Below are positions 22,131-36,034 of a stretch of DNA of 64,000 nt, piece by piece. The stretch is from contig NC_135568.1 in assembly GCF_964340395.1 (NCBI RefSeq), positions 13,133,276 through 13,197,275 on the forward strand. The letters run 5' to 3'. Positions within the stretch are counted from its first letter, which is position 1. Each line of letters starts with the position of its first letter. A program made the position numbers and the translations under genes. Under the pieces are notes generated by a model. It searched no databases. It saw only the letters and a program-made list of their open reading frames with translations, and was not told where the DNA came from. The stretch comes from Glandiceps talaboti (Eukaryota > Hemichordata > Enteropneusta > Spengelidae).

Positions 22131-23346
22131 ACCTTATCGAAAAACAACAGTATTAGTTTGTGTCTATCTTAGGAAGCTGAAAGATCAGTTTCCACAGTAG
22201 TATATCGTATCATGACACGTCGGGGGAGGAGATGAGTATTGTAATTTGCTATGTAATTATAACTTGTAATCTTTACGCACTCAATCATCATATTTGACAG
22301 TGTTCTATTTGACCCTAACACACAATTTTCTTGAAGTAATGAAGAAGCGACAGGATATATTACATCCTATAAATATGCCAATTAGTATGAAAGTACGAAG
22401 TTGATTTATTATCAATTTCCTACATGTAGTGAAACTCTATAATTATGATAGATGGACATGTGATCGTCACGTGATAAGGAAAGTGTTCAGACATTTTGTT
22501 ATCTGTTGTCAATTACACGTACGGTAATCACGCCAATTTCTTTCAACTCTTGGTGATATATTAGCATACCAAAGCTGGAATAACATTTCCGTTTTTCGTT
22601 CTTTGAAAAAAAAAAGATCCTCACTAAACCCTGGATTATAACATCACATAATTGTAGAATTTGTTGACAAACATGTGCTTTGCTCGTATAGGCAGCAGAT
22701 CCGTAACTGTTTACATATGATATGGGCATCAAGCTAGTGTATATACACTACAATGATTAATAAAGAAGCAGTTCATATGATCTAAAGGATTGCAAAGATC
22801 CAAGTAGAATTTTGAGACGTTTTTTTACCAGCCTTGCGATATCAATCATAGAAAAATAACGTTTATTACATATATACTGGCCATGGGGCTTTTTTATCTC
22901 ATCCCAGCAAAATAATAAACAGCGATGCTATATCCCCAAAGGGTAATGTTATGTTTAAACAATCCCCGAGAATGTTATTCTAAAATTATTTCTACAAACC
23001 GAATAGTTTCACAAACTGATCACACACTTCTAAATACGGTTTCGTCATCCCTAGTTACAATATTTACTCGATAATTTACGACAATTTATTTTGTGCCTTT
23101 GGAAAGGGTGGAAATGTGACACTTTGATGTATAATGGAAACTCCGTCATCGGTAAAACTCTAAGGACAACAATTTGAAATTAAATAATCATGAAATACTC
23201 AAAAACAGCCAAAGGCATCAAAAAGTTTGGTTATTTTATCAACATGTTGAGTGATAGATCGGCCACAGCAGTATTAGTGTACCCATGATCGTAATTAATT
23301 AAACAGTTTTTCACTTTCACTATACCCACAGAGCCTTGCAAGTTAC

Positions 23347-23575
23347 CGTTCACTTGGCCTATTTGATACAATCACACAGAAAACAATAAGAAACTGCATA
23401 GCATAGGCTACACTTTTAAGAAAGCAAGATTGAATAAATACAGTTCCTTGCTACATTTGGCTGAATAAAATGAACTAACGTGCCACCATGCAGACATCAA
23501 ATGCAGAAGTCAAAACATTGGTGCCCACATATCTGCATCTAGTTGCAATACGTTTGAATGATTTATTTTCTCCAG
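23347..23575 (+). repeat. Dispersed repeat family B, copy 2
   Basis: Shares the ordered landmarks 'gttcacttggcc', 'tttgatacaat', 'ggctacactttt', 'aagattgaataaatac', 'atgaactaacgtgccaccatgcagac' with the copy at 39412-39632 and, less well, with 13211-13440. Confidence 0.7.
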
Positions 23576-24295
23576 ACTAAATTGGGATTGTATCTTAAAA
23601 TGTATAATATGTTGTTTCTTATTAGTTTCAGTGTGGTTTCATCAAACTAGTATCCTGCAGCGTGTTGTAACACACATCATTGCAAAATAGTATAATATAT
23701 TCCTACACACTTGAATAATCACTTTTCATTATATATGAATTTGAAAAATCTCGAATGCGGGAAAAATATTTTATTTACCCTAGGGTTATAAATTTTGCGT
23801 TGTAATGCAGAAATCGTGTCTGTCATCACAACGGGTAAATAGACCCGAGCAGAATCTCTATATCTGATAGGTCTCACGACACTGCTCAGGGTGTTCCATG
23901 TGAGATAACGCTCATATGAAATATTCGAGGTATGTTTGATCATCCTATGAATCATGTACCAAATAACAACAATGGTGATATTCATCATAAAACAGCGTGG
24001 TATGGAACGTGTTGGGTTACTTCAGTAAAAGGATATGTCAAATGTTGGGAAAAGGTTTTTCCAATATTATCGCAGATAACACAGAGGGAAGCTAGTACTT
24101 GTATATGTTGGATTGTACTGCACAGAATACTAAAGATTTGCTGTATCCGTCTATGTATCTTACAGAGTCTAAACGTAAAGGAGATTGATCTAATTGGCCT
24201 AATTTACTCATTAACAGATCTAAAGACACAAAGACAGACTGACAGACAGTTCCATCAATCGGGCAATAGAAAACCCCCCACAAATAAACAAAAAC

Positions 24296-24410
24296 GAACG
24301 AACGAACAAACAAACAAACAAACAAACACATAGATGGAAGGAGACAGAGAGACAGACGGACGGACGGACGGACGGACGGACGGACGGACCGACCGACCGA
24401 CCGACCGACC

Positions 24411-24450
<40 letters not shown>

Positions 24451-24453
24451 GTC

Positions 24454-24486
<33 letters not shown>

Positions 24487-24500
24487 TACAGACAGACAAG
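24296..24500. repeat. Compound tetranucleotide microsatellite
   Basis: Successive blocks of AACG/AACA, GGAC, CCGA and AGAC tetramers form about 200 bp of nested, related repeat types. Confidence 0.95.
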
Positions 24501-26215
24501 TGACGAATCAGCGGACGGATTTATGTATAATGTTATATACGACGGACTTGTTTTGAATAAAGCATTATTACACTCAAAGCCAGTATATGTAACAGGCTAC
24601 TAATAAAATAAACTATTTAACCATTATATGATACGGATCATGTGCTCCAAATCTATTTTGTCAACCATACTGTGTTCTGTGTTTTACTAAAACATGCGAC
24701 GTTATTCCCTGACTAGTGAATGTCTTCTCTATAGGAAGTGCTAGATTGGTTGCCATTTTGGTACGTTATTGAGTTCACACATAAATACCTACACGTATAT
24801 CTCACGTCTGGATGGCCATCTTCGCCTTTAAATTGATTATGTAAGTGATGATGTAACATTTACACGTAAACTATGACTCTGGGGTGTGCAGATCTAAAGA
24901 GAGAATTATCATATCAACGGATTTGAATAAAGTGAATGTCAAATACAATATACATCACAAAATGCCTACAGTAAGTTAAAGTTCCTACTGAATGTCTCGT
25001 ATAGTTGCGCTTATAATCGAACAAGAAAGCTGCTAAAACAGCAACCCCCTGGTAAAACTAAAACACGTAAATGTTTCTTTTAAAAGCAAAAAAAAAAAAC
25101 AATGCCACTTTTCTATTATATGATATGTCCCCTTGGTACAATGCTAAATATTTTGTTTGAGGAAATAGTTGTCTTTTAATTTATTTTCATTTGGGTTACA
25201 CTTACTTGTGAATGAATACATCACCGGGTGTGCTATGTTTATAGGGTAAAGAATCACTGGGAAATATCTAAGAAACCATCAATTCCAATTAAGATAGTGT
25301 TTGCTTGAGGCGACGATATATAGTTAAAGCCTTAACGTACGTGTAATTACAACGTAAAAGTTACAGTGAAACCATCTCGGGTTTATTTATCATAATTAAC
25401 AGCGAGTTTAAAGTTAGATTTGTTTATTTTATACAAGTAGGTTATGAGCACTAGCTGATAGTTTGAATGTCGCTTGAGTAGGGATATAAAACATCTTAAT
25501 TTGTATGGCGCGAACGCGTTCTAGTGTGACCGATGTCCTCTGAATAATACAAACGTATTCAGGTGTCGAAGGAATGTGAACTTGACCTTGAATATGCAAT
25601 ATTTAAGTACTATGCATCGAGAAACAACAAACCTTAAATCTGTGTTGCTACTCTCGACAAATCAGAACAATTCAAATATCAGGGGACAACAAATAAAAAA
25701 TTTAAGCTGAGATCAAAATGACATCAAAAGGCTTTTTTAGAATTCAATATGGCCGCTGAACAGCGTCAGATTTTAGGTAACCATATTTTATTGTAAACTA
25801 ATATTTATCGATTGAAGTTTTCCGACATCACAGTACTACTATCATTCGTGTTTGATAATTTTTGATAAACGTAACAATACATGTGTTTCAATAATTTTAC
25901 ATTTTCTTAATGTACGTCTGGTAAATCGTCTTAAGTAGTCCGATCACGAAGACATTTCTTAAAATAAAGTTCATGGTTTGAAGTTGACACCCAGTAGGAT
26001 ACATATACTATCGTAACAATAAATTACATTTGTTCATATAAGCGTTTGACGGGGGAGTTTCACGGTTTGTAACACTTTATAGGTAGAGTTGTAAAGTATG
26101 TACAGTTTTTATTACCATCGAGATTACACTAAAATGAACTATTGCTCTCTCTGGATGGAATGTGAAACTGCCACGTATGACATTTGAGACTACTTGCTAA
26201 GCCAGAAATTGGACG

Positions 26216-26574
26216 TATTAAAGTGGCCATATGGATGAACATTTTGGATTGTTTTGGATTTTTAATTTATAAAACTATTTTATCATGGCTTTCTACTTAA
26301 CAAATGAATGTGACACAGCATTGACCAAGTGTGTGTTTCTGACTCAATACATTGCAACAAGCTAAAATAAATGTAAATCAAGTTTGTTTTTGTATGCACA
26401 GTGACAAATATTTTACACATTTTATTAATATTTTGCAATTTATTGAGTTACAAACAATACTTTGTATATTGCTGTTTCACATTCATTTTCAAGACGGAAG
26501 CAATGATAAAATTGTTTCATAAATTTAAAAATCCATATAAATACCCAATCTTCATCCATATGGCCACTTTAATA
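26216..26574. mobile_element. TA-flanked MITE (355 bp)
   Basis: Perfect 22-bp terminal inverted repeats (left TTAAAGTGGCCATATGGATG followed by AA, 26218-26239; right 26551-26572) are flanked by TA at 26216-26217 and 26573-26574. A TA duplication suggests mobilisation by a Tc1/mariner-type transposase, though other superfamilies also use TA. There is no coding potential for a transposase. Confidence 0.8.
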
Positions 26575-26735
26575 AACAAAGTTACTGGGGCAGTTGAAAT
26601 GTTTTCCTTGATATCCATGTCCGTCCGATATTTTGAATAATAGAATAATGTTGTGTAAACAAATCACATGTTTAGTTTAATTTTTGTTATGACCGCTGTA
26701 TCAAGTATGGCACTACCAACAATACAGTGACAGTC

Positions 26736-26772
<37 letters not shown>

Positions 26773-28581
26773 CTACTTTGAATATTGCAATGCTTGAAAA
26801 TTGTGTTACGGTAGAGTCTTCCTTATGGTACCCATTTCTTTTCATTTTCCTTGAAAATTGGAATTCTTAAATTTTTACCATTTAAAAGATTGTTTCTGGT
26901 CTTTTTTAACTGATTTGAATAGAATTGGGATCATCGTCTTGTTTTAAAAGAAATCGCCAATCTTTGATTTCCCCGGAGATCTACCAGCGTATTCTGCAGT
27001 CATATTGAATTTTAAATTCATTTTGATGTTACTAACTCATCTTCGAAACTGCGTGCGGTGACCCCTCATTTGTTTTAAATTTTAATTTAGACAAGTTATG
27101 AGTTTTTTAATTTTCAAAGTAACTGCAAAAGTTATTTTCTTCATTCCAAGACACATACTAAATACATATTGAAATATGAGTTAACCAGAGCTATTATCGG
27201 AATAATGTTGATAAAATTTAGGAATTATGTTTCAGAAAACGTTGTGTTTAATAAAAGTCACATTACACAGCCTGGGCAAGGCTATGTTTAAAGAATTAAT
27301 TGGGATTGCTTGCATAATCTAAGCCGTTCGACTTTATCAATATTTACTAAAAAGATTTGCGAACTGATTAAACATGATGCTAACGCCCCAGAGACATCAC
27401 TGTACATAGAAATTAAGTATGTATTTCATGTGGGTAATATTGGTAATGGATTCGTATATGCTGAAGCTGAATGATATCGATAGGTCAAGGAATTTGTAAG
27501 TGTCACTTTTCACACTATGCTATTCCCCGAATACTTGAAACTGATTAGTATGACAGCATGATGTCATTTAATTTGTATATCAAATGTTTCGAGAGAATAC
27601 ATTAACAGACCTCAATGTTCACTTTATTCCTCGGGCAGTGTATGCAATATCACCAAGTTTATGAAATAGAAAAGTAGATTTACAACTAGCTTTAAAATTA
27701 GACTGATATACAGTTGTGATTTACCAGATGTGTATCAAAAATGATTACATTTACCCCAATTCCACTACCGTTTTTGATGGATGAAGGCGGAAAAATGTTA
27801 AACAATTCCACTTAATTTTATGGGTTAATCATTTCGGCAATGCAATTTGTGGTTTATCTTGACACTTTTCGACTACAATGCAAGCCTTTCTGTTTGCATA
27901 CTAAAATTACATCATTACATAAATTACTGAACTACAAATTACATTTGAAATGCGCGCATGCGCGTAAGACGATCATTGCCCTTTAAAGTTTTGTATAAAA
28001 GCTAGATTTTTTTCCTATGCTTTGACGCATTAGTATCGATACAGCCACATTACAACAAGATGACGAATTCTAACGAATACCTACAGCTATATTTAAAACA
28101 GACCATATAACGCAATAAGTTGAACTACAACACTTCCCGTTTACATCAGAGTCTTCAATCAAGTGTGTTAAAAGGTTCAATTTGTCAGATTCAGCCTCCT
28201 TTGCCTTCCTGCATATCACTATCAGAAGCCATGGGTGTCTATTTGTAGGCCTTGGGTCGTGGTTAAACATGAACACTGTACACGCCATCAGGTCTTTAAT
28301 TCATGGATATAGATGAAGTGTTGTCATGCGATGGCGTTTTAAAGCTGATGATAATTCAGAATTATGACAGAAAATGGCATTATTTTCCGAAAATTGATAA
28401 CACGCAGACAGCTGTGTAAATAATATCGAAGTGAACGTCGCTGTCGGTATTCAAAATCAATTCTTGAAGAGGCGACATTTCACATATAAAATAGTGTCGG
28501 TGATATTTCTTTCTTACGTATAAGTTCATTCTGTACTCAGTCTGGTTACTGCCGTTCGGAAAAAATTACAGAGACATTATT

Positions 28582-28603
28582 TTAAAGTGGCCATATGGAT
28601 GAG
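28582..28603 (+). repeat. Solo terminal repeat matching the 26216 MITE
   Basis: The first 20 bases, TTAAAGTGGCCATATGGATG, match the left end of the MITE exactly. No opposing end was found nearby, so this is a truncated or rearranged copy. Confidence 0.65.
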
Positions 28604-29474
28604 AATTCGGTATTTATTTTGAATCTTTTCATTGGTTAAACAACAGTACTATAAAATAGGACTTGGTCCTCTTCTAACACATCTTTGAATTTTTGCTGAA
28701 ATATTTTATGTTTGTAAGATCATGTGAGGACGCTGGACAATATCGAGCGATTTAAATATTTAAATATCAAGTTTAAAAATATCACGAAACACAACCGCTT
28801 TGCATTAGTTATATAAATATCAGTATGGTAACCATTACTTCCTTTAAAGTTCAGAGGTGGCTCGTATATGAAACATTACATTCAAAGAGCAGAAGATATA
28901 AATATCGTTCAATACATTACAGTAGTAGAATAATGGCGCTAAACTTAGAAAAAAGAGAATGCACAAAACATCTTAGACTTTCATATTTTCATCACATTGA
29001 CATTCTTTACAGAAATGCAATGATATATTTAAGGGAAAGGCATGTGGCAAATAAGAATTATTATGTCTTGGGGTCAAAGTTAGTGACCTTTCAGTGTTGA
29101 TTGATATTCTGGATTCATCATATAGCAACAGGAATCGGAAAATCGGTCGGAAAGACAGCTGTTTCACGCAGTTATATATATATCATAAATTTAGACGTAA
29201 AAGCAAAGCACGTGATAATGACCTACACCCTTGTATAAACCCTTTCATTAAATATAGTGTTCAGTAATACACTTGATCATGTATTGAAAAATAAAGTTCA
29301 AACTTACAAAAATAAACTCCAGTATCATGCAGAGGAATATATTTAGTTCTCAATCAATGATTCAGTCCTTTGTAAAAAAGAATGTAACGATTATTTTTTA
29401 ATGTGTAGCTTTATTAGTATTATTATTATTATCATTATAGCATGATAGACATCACTTTATACAGGAAAAACACC

Positions 29475-29800
29475 TAAGGTGAAATCAATCTTCTTCTTCT
29501 GTGGAGACAACAATCTTACGAACATTGTATCGTCGGGCTATACAATCTCATTATCAATGCTACAACATATGACACAACAACACTCAATTAAGTACAATTG
29601 TGTTACATTTTTTTTCCAATGGTATACCAGGAAAAAGTTTACGTTTCACTATGCGTAGGACTTGGTGATTATCGTTTCGTATAGCGGTAGCTCAGGCCAA
29701 GTACATGTAGCAATGTTGGTAAGATTTCTGTCGTACCAGACGATAAAATACAACAATGTAGTAAGATTTTTTTCGAGTCACAAGACGACTCACTCTCAAC
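29475..29800. repeat. Dispersed repeat family C, copy 1
   Basis: An inverted part (about 29488-29560) and a direct part (about 29700-29800) carry variants of 'gtagcaatgttggtaagattt' followed by 'gtcg..ccagacgataaaat'. The motif alternates orientation, giving a partly palindromic repeat. Confidence 0.55.
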
Positions 29801-30194
29801 TGCTGTGTTCAATGTACATGCATACATTGATTAACATTTATTTTGTCACCTCCTCTTGTTAAATCACCAATATATTCAAAGATTAGAGCCTTTGTCGATG
29901 TGTTCATGTGTATCACAACTAGTCAATTCCCCCACGTACGTTATATATGTGAGAAAAGTCAAGTTGTCCTTTTTGAAAACAGGTTGATTGAATTTCAATA
30001 TCCCACGCAGGCATACACGTCCACTCGATGGTAAACTTTGGCATCGATATAATAGCTTGTAATTGGGTGTTATTGAGTACATCTACTGTCTTGTTTTCAT
30101 TATTACAGACTCCAGGATGTCTTCACACTATTTCTCTTGAAGCCAATTGACTAGTATAGAGACAAAACATCATCTAGCTCAAAAAACATCTAAC

Positions 30195-30450
30195 TAGAAT
30201 TGCTACATTTCATCACCTGGCGCCGCGACAAGAATCTTACAAACACTGCGTTTCCTGAGATACTATTGTCTCATCCCACCGTCGCCAAATCAGATACATT
30301 GTAACATCGTATACTTTTATCTGGCGTGTAAATGGATTAAAATGTATCACTTGTTGTCGCGTCAGAAGATAAGATATTTATCAAGCTAGGTAATACAATG
30401 TATCAATGTTATTAAGATAACAAGGTGTCGAGTAAGGTAACAATTTGTCT
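30195..30450. repeat. Dispersed repeat family C, copy 2
   Basis: More degenerate variants of the 'gtagcaat...gtaagatt...gtcg...gacgataa' motif, first inverted (gcgacaagaatcttacaaac) then direct (gtatcaatgttattaagataac). Confidence 0.45.
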
Positions 30451-32738
30451 CAAGTTAGACTTGCTTCCGCTTTCGCATTTCTTCTGTAGTGAACTGGAGT
30501 ATGTTTGATGTCTGTCACGTTCTCTCTTCAACATGTGGAATAACCGTTCACGATGTCAGTACCCTCATTCATGGGTTGTACCGAATGATGAATTTGCGAG
30601 GAATGCACTTATCAAAAACAGGTTAAACACTGTACAATATTAAAGGGGTACAGTCTGTAACTATAATTCTTCGTTTACTCACATTTGTTTGAAATAGTCT
30701 ATTAAACCTACTAAAACAATTGGAATTAAGTTCATCTCTCGTTAGGATTTCGGATATATATGATCATTCAAATGTAGTAATATTTTGGTTGCCAATAAAT
30801 TACAACATAGCCAAAACATTCGTTGCCAAACCTCTTAGTACATACTTAGCAACCGATAACCTGCCTACTGTATTAATCAAAGGGCGCCCATGATGAACAT
30901 AGCCTAATTAATAGTCTACGGTAGCTAATGACGATTTATGCATAAACTAAAGTATGCATTGTGTCATTGCTGCACATTCCTATTACACGTATTTACTGGA
31001 GTGTATAGTGAAGTGGATACAACAAACAACATATTGTGAATCATGTGGACAATTTAACGCAAACAGCTACGTTGTTATGCATGAACTAACAATTTTTAAT
31101 GACAGGAAGTCAGAACTTCCTTTCTGCTTTGAACGAAATATATGTCAAGTAAATATAATTTGGTTCTAAATACACATATTATTTAAACGACGCAAAGCAT
31201 AATGACAAAGTCCTTTTTAAAGAATTAGGAACATTATCCATCAAATACCGTCGCCTCCGGTATAGTGATACTGGATAAAGTAATGTAAAAAAAAATATTG
31301 ATGACAGGATACACATGTAGGTAGTGTATACACTATCTTCGTTTCGTCAGGCAATTAATTAATCAGCGGAACTTTAAGTAAAAACCTTGTCCACTTATAG
31401 AATTATCGTAGCTATCGAATTTACTTTATGTTCCGAACTCTCACCGATCTTCTCCGAGGAAAATCAAATTAAAAGATTTGTTATATTTGAAACGACATCC
31501 AGATGCGGAGATAAACTGAGTGCTAGAGGCTTTAAGATAAATGTCGATCAAGAGATAACACTAAAACGGTGTGCTTAAATTAATTAAATGTCTTGTTCTG
31601 CACAAAATGTACTTGCTTCATTTCTTTTATACAGAAAAACAAAATTACAATTCACTTAAATGTATACGAAATTTTGTAGAGACGTCATGATTAATGTTAT
31701 TTCGTTTCGGCTACTGCTAAACACGTGGTGATGTTCATATGCAAATGAATTGAATTCGTCAGGGTTATATTGATGTTATCAAGTTTGACCTTTGTGTTAA
31801 AAGGTCACATCGTATTGAATTATGATAAGTATAGTCCATGCGCTACTGTTTGTATTCCTTAAAGGTAGAGGCGATTAGATAACAGAACCTGAACAGGATA
31901 TCCTGATTTCTGGTATGCAGTACCCGTATTGATACATGTGATTGCTACGTTTACCCCAAGGGAAAAAAACAGACTCTTCGAATTCCTACAACGAAGCAAT
32001 CCACTGGGTTATCCGCCAAACCGAGCGTGCAAGGTACATGTAAAGTCTACGTCGTCAGTGTTTAAATCAAAACACTCGGAGTACGAATAATTACTGAGAA
32101 ATGCATCCGCTATTACAATTAACTATTACAGGATTTAAACGAACGCTGCAAATATGATAGTAATTTGCATAATCTTTGTTATAAGAGTAACACAAATGTT
32201 GATAATTTTATGAGTTACTGAAACTTAAGATGATTTAAACCTGTTCCTTGTTACGTTCATTCGAGTGTGAATTTTACGGTGCTATAAAATCAAACACGAA
32301 TTACGATAAAAGATCCCCAGGGCACTAAACAAAACTTGCGCTACATCCACAGAGTGAAAATGTACATTGTGTTGACGTAACTAACCAAAAGTGTTTTGGA
32401 ACAATGAACATCAAAGTCAAAATTAATATGAGGTAAAAATTGACGATCGATATTAATTTGTGAATCTTGACACGTTTCCTGGCAACACTCCGACCACTCC
32501 ATCACGTCTTTAACACTTGCGTGCAATAGTCATTATATTAAACACTCGTCGCAAATATTGCTTTGTTTGTATACTTGGTCAAGGATTAACTTAGGAGGGT
32601 ATAGAGTGTAGATTGATAATTAAATTAGCTAAACGTCAATTTTATATTTGGCAAAATGTATGAAGTATCCAAAGTTTAGGGTTTCCAAAAGTTCTGACTA
32701 GCCTTTGCCTTGTTAACAGAGTATCACCACATCAGCAA

Positions 32739-32741
<3 letters not shown>

Positions 32742-32810
<69 letters not shown>

Positions 32811-32817
32811 ATATATA
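32742..32817. repeat. (AT)n microsatellite
   Basis: About 60 bp of AT followed by a short GTATGTATATATATA tail. Confidence 0.95.
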
Positions 32818-34865
32818 GGGAATACAGAATAAGATACGTATGTTAAAAGAAATTATATACTTCAGTGCATACATTTTCCAGTACTCTACACATGTAAACA
32901 TGTATTCAAATATTCAACCCACACTAGCCAAGTCGAATCATTGAAAATAAGATTAAATAGTGTATTCTTGAATGAACTAAGGGGTTTATCTAAGGCTGAA
33001 ATCTAAAACAAATACATCAGTGTAATGCTAAACTTTGTTACTCTATGAATGATATGTTATTCTGGCAGCTATATGGGATCTTTTATCTTTCATGAACGCG
33101 AATGAATTTACGGAGTGTAGTGTGTTACACACTTGATGATGACTGGTGTCAAATTTTCATCGTATCAATTCAATCATCGACATTTTTACATGCAGGGAGT
33201 GTGTAAAGATAGGAGACAAGGTGCCGATGAATGCGTTTTATACATATCAACAAGAGTAGATGTGAATTCTAAACAAAAACAGGTCCGGTTGATTCAACCA
33301 TGTTATTACAAAATGTAAAATTCACACTTCAACACGTCAAAATTACAATTTGATGTGACGAGACAAAATCGCTGAGATAGACAACGTAAATGTGTTGAAT
33401 TAAAATTATGTGAACAAAACGATTCGGCAACTTATTACATCGTCAAACTAAGCAAAGTGTAGCTAAAAGATACACATACAGCAATGGTATATACTAGCAC
33501 GCAGGTCAAAGCGCTTTTCTAAACGGATATATTGCTTCTCAGCTCAACTTCAACCGGGGATTACTCGCATTAGAACTTACCTTCAGTTAAGAATCCTTCT
33601 GAATCTCCCAATGTTCTTGTAACGATAGACAGTGTATCTTAAAACCTCCTAGTAGTTGTTTAGGCTATTTGTGATGACCACTTCGCTTATCTAGGGTTTA
33701 TATAGCGTAAATCAATGGCGTGCTCCGTATAATTATATATGGATTATATTAATAGTGGGTGTTTTGTATCAATAATATTACTAATCCAAACACTGCAAGG
33801 GCTCGATGTTTCACTCGATAAGCTTGTTTGATGTAACCAAAGAGAGGCTTGCTTGCTCCGCCCAACATCAATAATATTTGATATTGCATTAAATGAGTAC
33901 CTATTACGCTTACAGTAATGCAATTGGACTAAACGTTTGCCCTCTACTCTCCAATTTGGATGAGCTGTTGCTGACACACGATGCATACTAAAATGTTCTA
34001 CTACTCATTCTGATTCTGTATGCCTCGTTCCAATGAATAAGAATGGTATAAACAATTATTTTTTTTAGCTTTCTCAAGAATTTACTCAACATTTGTGAGC
34101 CTATTTAAGATTTGTATACGTGTATCTGTACTTTATGAATTTGCAAAATGATGAAGAGAATAACTTGTAGTAATTATATGTTTCATTTATACTTTTTTTT
34201 CAAAAATAAAATGGTATGATATAGGCGTTTTTCATACACGGGGATCAAATTTGGTTTATTTATAGACTTGCGGGGTTGGGAAAGCCATCGTTGGAATAAT
34301 GTGAATAAAAGAAATGCATAGTACATCGACAAGTCAGTGAGATAATTAAAACTGATTGATAACAGCTAAATAGTTACACGTGGTTTCCGATATTGAGTGT
34401 TGTTCTTGGAATCTCGTCTCAACTACATCTCAAAATTCTGTCAGTTGTTATGACATCATCATATATCACTCTACGTCATCAGGTGCTCAAGTTGGCGGAA
34501 GAGTTCACGACCATTACGTGACGTACGTACACAGGCTACAATCTTCCGGTGTGATTACGACAGTCCAAATATTGTCTTCGTCAATGACGACGTCGAGGGG
34601 TTTCTTTGAAGGTAGAATAAGTAGAAAACAAAGAATAAGCTTACAGGAATTTACGAACAGGTGTTAAAGATTGCTAAAGAATATTCAGTAAATTATACAC
34701 ACGTTAGTCATTACAATTGTAAGTTCGTTAGGGGCGACGTCAACATATCGATGTGGGATTGTGAAGGCAATTCCTTTAATTTTAGGAGGGTTTTCGAAGA
34801 AAAAATGTTGTCATACGACAAAGAAATAATTTGGATTCTAAATATCAAAGCAAAATATTCATAAT

Positions 34866-34866
34866 G

Positions 34867-34916
<50 letters not shown>
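34866..34916. repeat. (GT)n microsatellite
   Basis: An uninterrupted GT dinucleotide array of about 50 bp. Confidence 0.95.
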
Positions 34917-34919
<3 letters not shown>

Positions 34920-35679
34920 ATTTTCTTATTGAATGTAGTATATACATATGTGGCAAAATCGTAAGGCGGTACAATATAAATCTACTAAAAGGAGTGAATG
35001 TTGATAATTGTTATTTTGAACAATGTTATTTTCAATCAAAAGTCTTTTCCTTTCTAAGTAGCTATAGTAGACTTGTATTTTCATCAGAGATTTGCGTGAA
35101 TGAGGTAAATTAATAAATTTGAATTTTATCAACTTTATGGCTTAAAGGGGTGACGTCAGGGAGGGGGGTCTAAGGCAAAAACTACAAGAATTTACTTTTT
35201 TGCCACAAATTGATCTTTTGACCACATCCTTATATGACATCATTGTCATTTTTTTCATTCTTGGCCTTGAGTGCACTTCTTGCACGGAAAGCCAGTTGTC
35301 AGTACTGACAAATATAAAGTCCAGAGCGTTTAATGATCTCACTTATCATAGTGTGTCATTTGTCACCACACGTTCGTGTTTTAAGTATTCCTTTGACCCA
35401 CATATACCTTTAAATCGTCGTTTCTAGGTAGATAACGTTAGCAGGGTATCAATCAGTGTAATTATTTCTTCAAAAGGACGACATTTACGGGTAAGGACAA
35501 TTAATCTTGTAGTCGCGTAGGCCTCTAAGCTTATTATTTTCATGTAAATGTCCATGTATACACCCATGCATTGTAAAACCTTTAAAAGATCCTAAAAGGG
35601 GCGTACTTTACATTTACTTGCACAGAATCTCAAAAGTGTGCAATTTGTAACTTATGGGTTCCAGTGGTTACATTTGTCC

Positions 35680-36034
35680 TAGTCTCGGTTACCCAAACTC
35701 TCCCCCCCCCCCAGCACAAAGTCTGGGGCATTACAACGTCAGTCATTGTTATAAGATTGCTGCGTAGACAGGCTGACCTACAACATGACATCTGTAGTAA
35801 AATCACACCGTAGCAATTCAGGCTTAAAGTATTTTTGGTGAATCTCCTAACATAGACGATTTAAAGTTTACACCATGCTTACTGTTAAACATATAGAAAA
35901 TTAGTCCATACAGCGACTGGGAATGTCACAGACATGACCATGTTTTCTCTTTACAATAGGCGGCAACGTAACGCCCCAGACTCTCATTAGGCGGATGTAG
36001 CCCACAACGACGAGAGTCTGGGAGACCCAGACTA
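35680..36034. mobile_element. TA-flanked MITE (351 bp) with ~25-bp terminal inverted repeats
   Basis: The element spans 35682-36032 with TA at 35680-35681 and 36033-36034. The left end GTCTCGGTTACCCAAACTCTC and the complement of the right end, GTCTGGGTCTCCCAGACTCTC, agree at most positions. A second internal inverted pair (agtctggggcattac / gtaacgccccagact) lies inside. There is no coding capacity. Confidence 0.75.

Larger units (their letters stand above)
19136..26217. other. Gene-poor region upstream of the CCK-type gene
   Basis: No coding exon could be supported in this 7-kb stretch. The promoter and 5' UTR exon of the minus-strand CCK-type gene should lie somewhere here; a TATATATA stretch near 20404-20411 is compatible but unproven. 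Repeat family B (23347-23575), an imperfect inverted repeat (21897-22130) and a compound microsatellite (24300-24500) are present. Confidence 0.5.
26573..35681. other. Gene-poor region with repeats
   Basis: No supported gene over about 9 kb. It holds a (CAGA)n tract (26725-26770), an isolated end matching the 26216 MITE (28582-28603), two copies of dispersed family C (29475-29800 and 30195-30450), a TA array (32742-32817) and a GT array (34866-34916). Confidence 0.5.
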
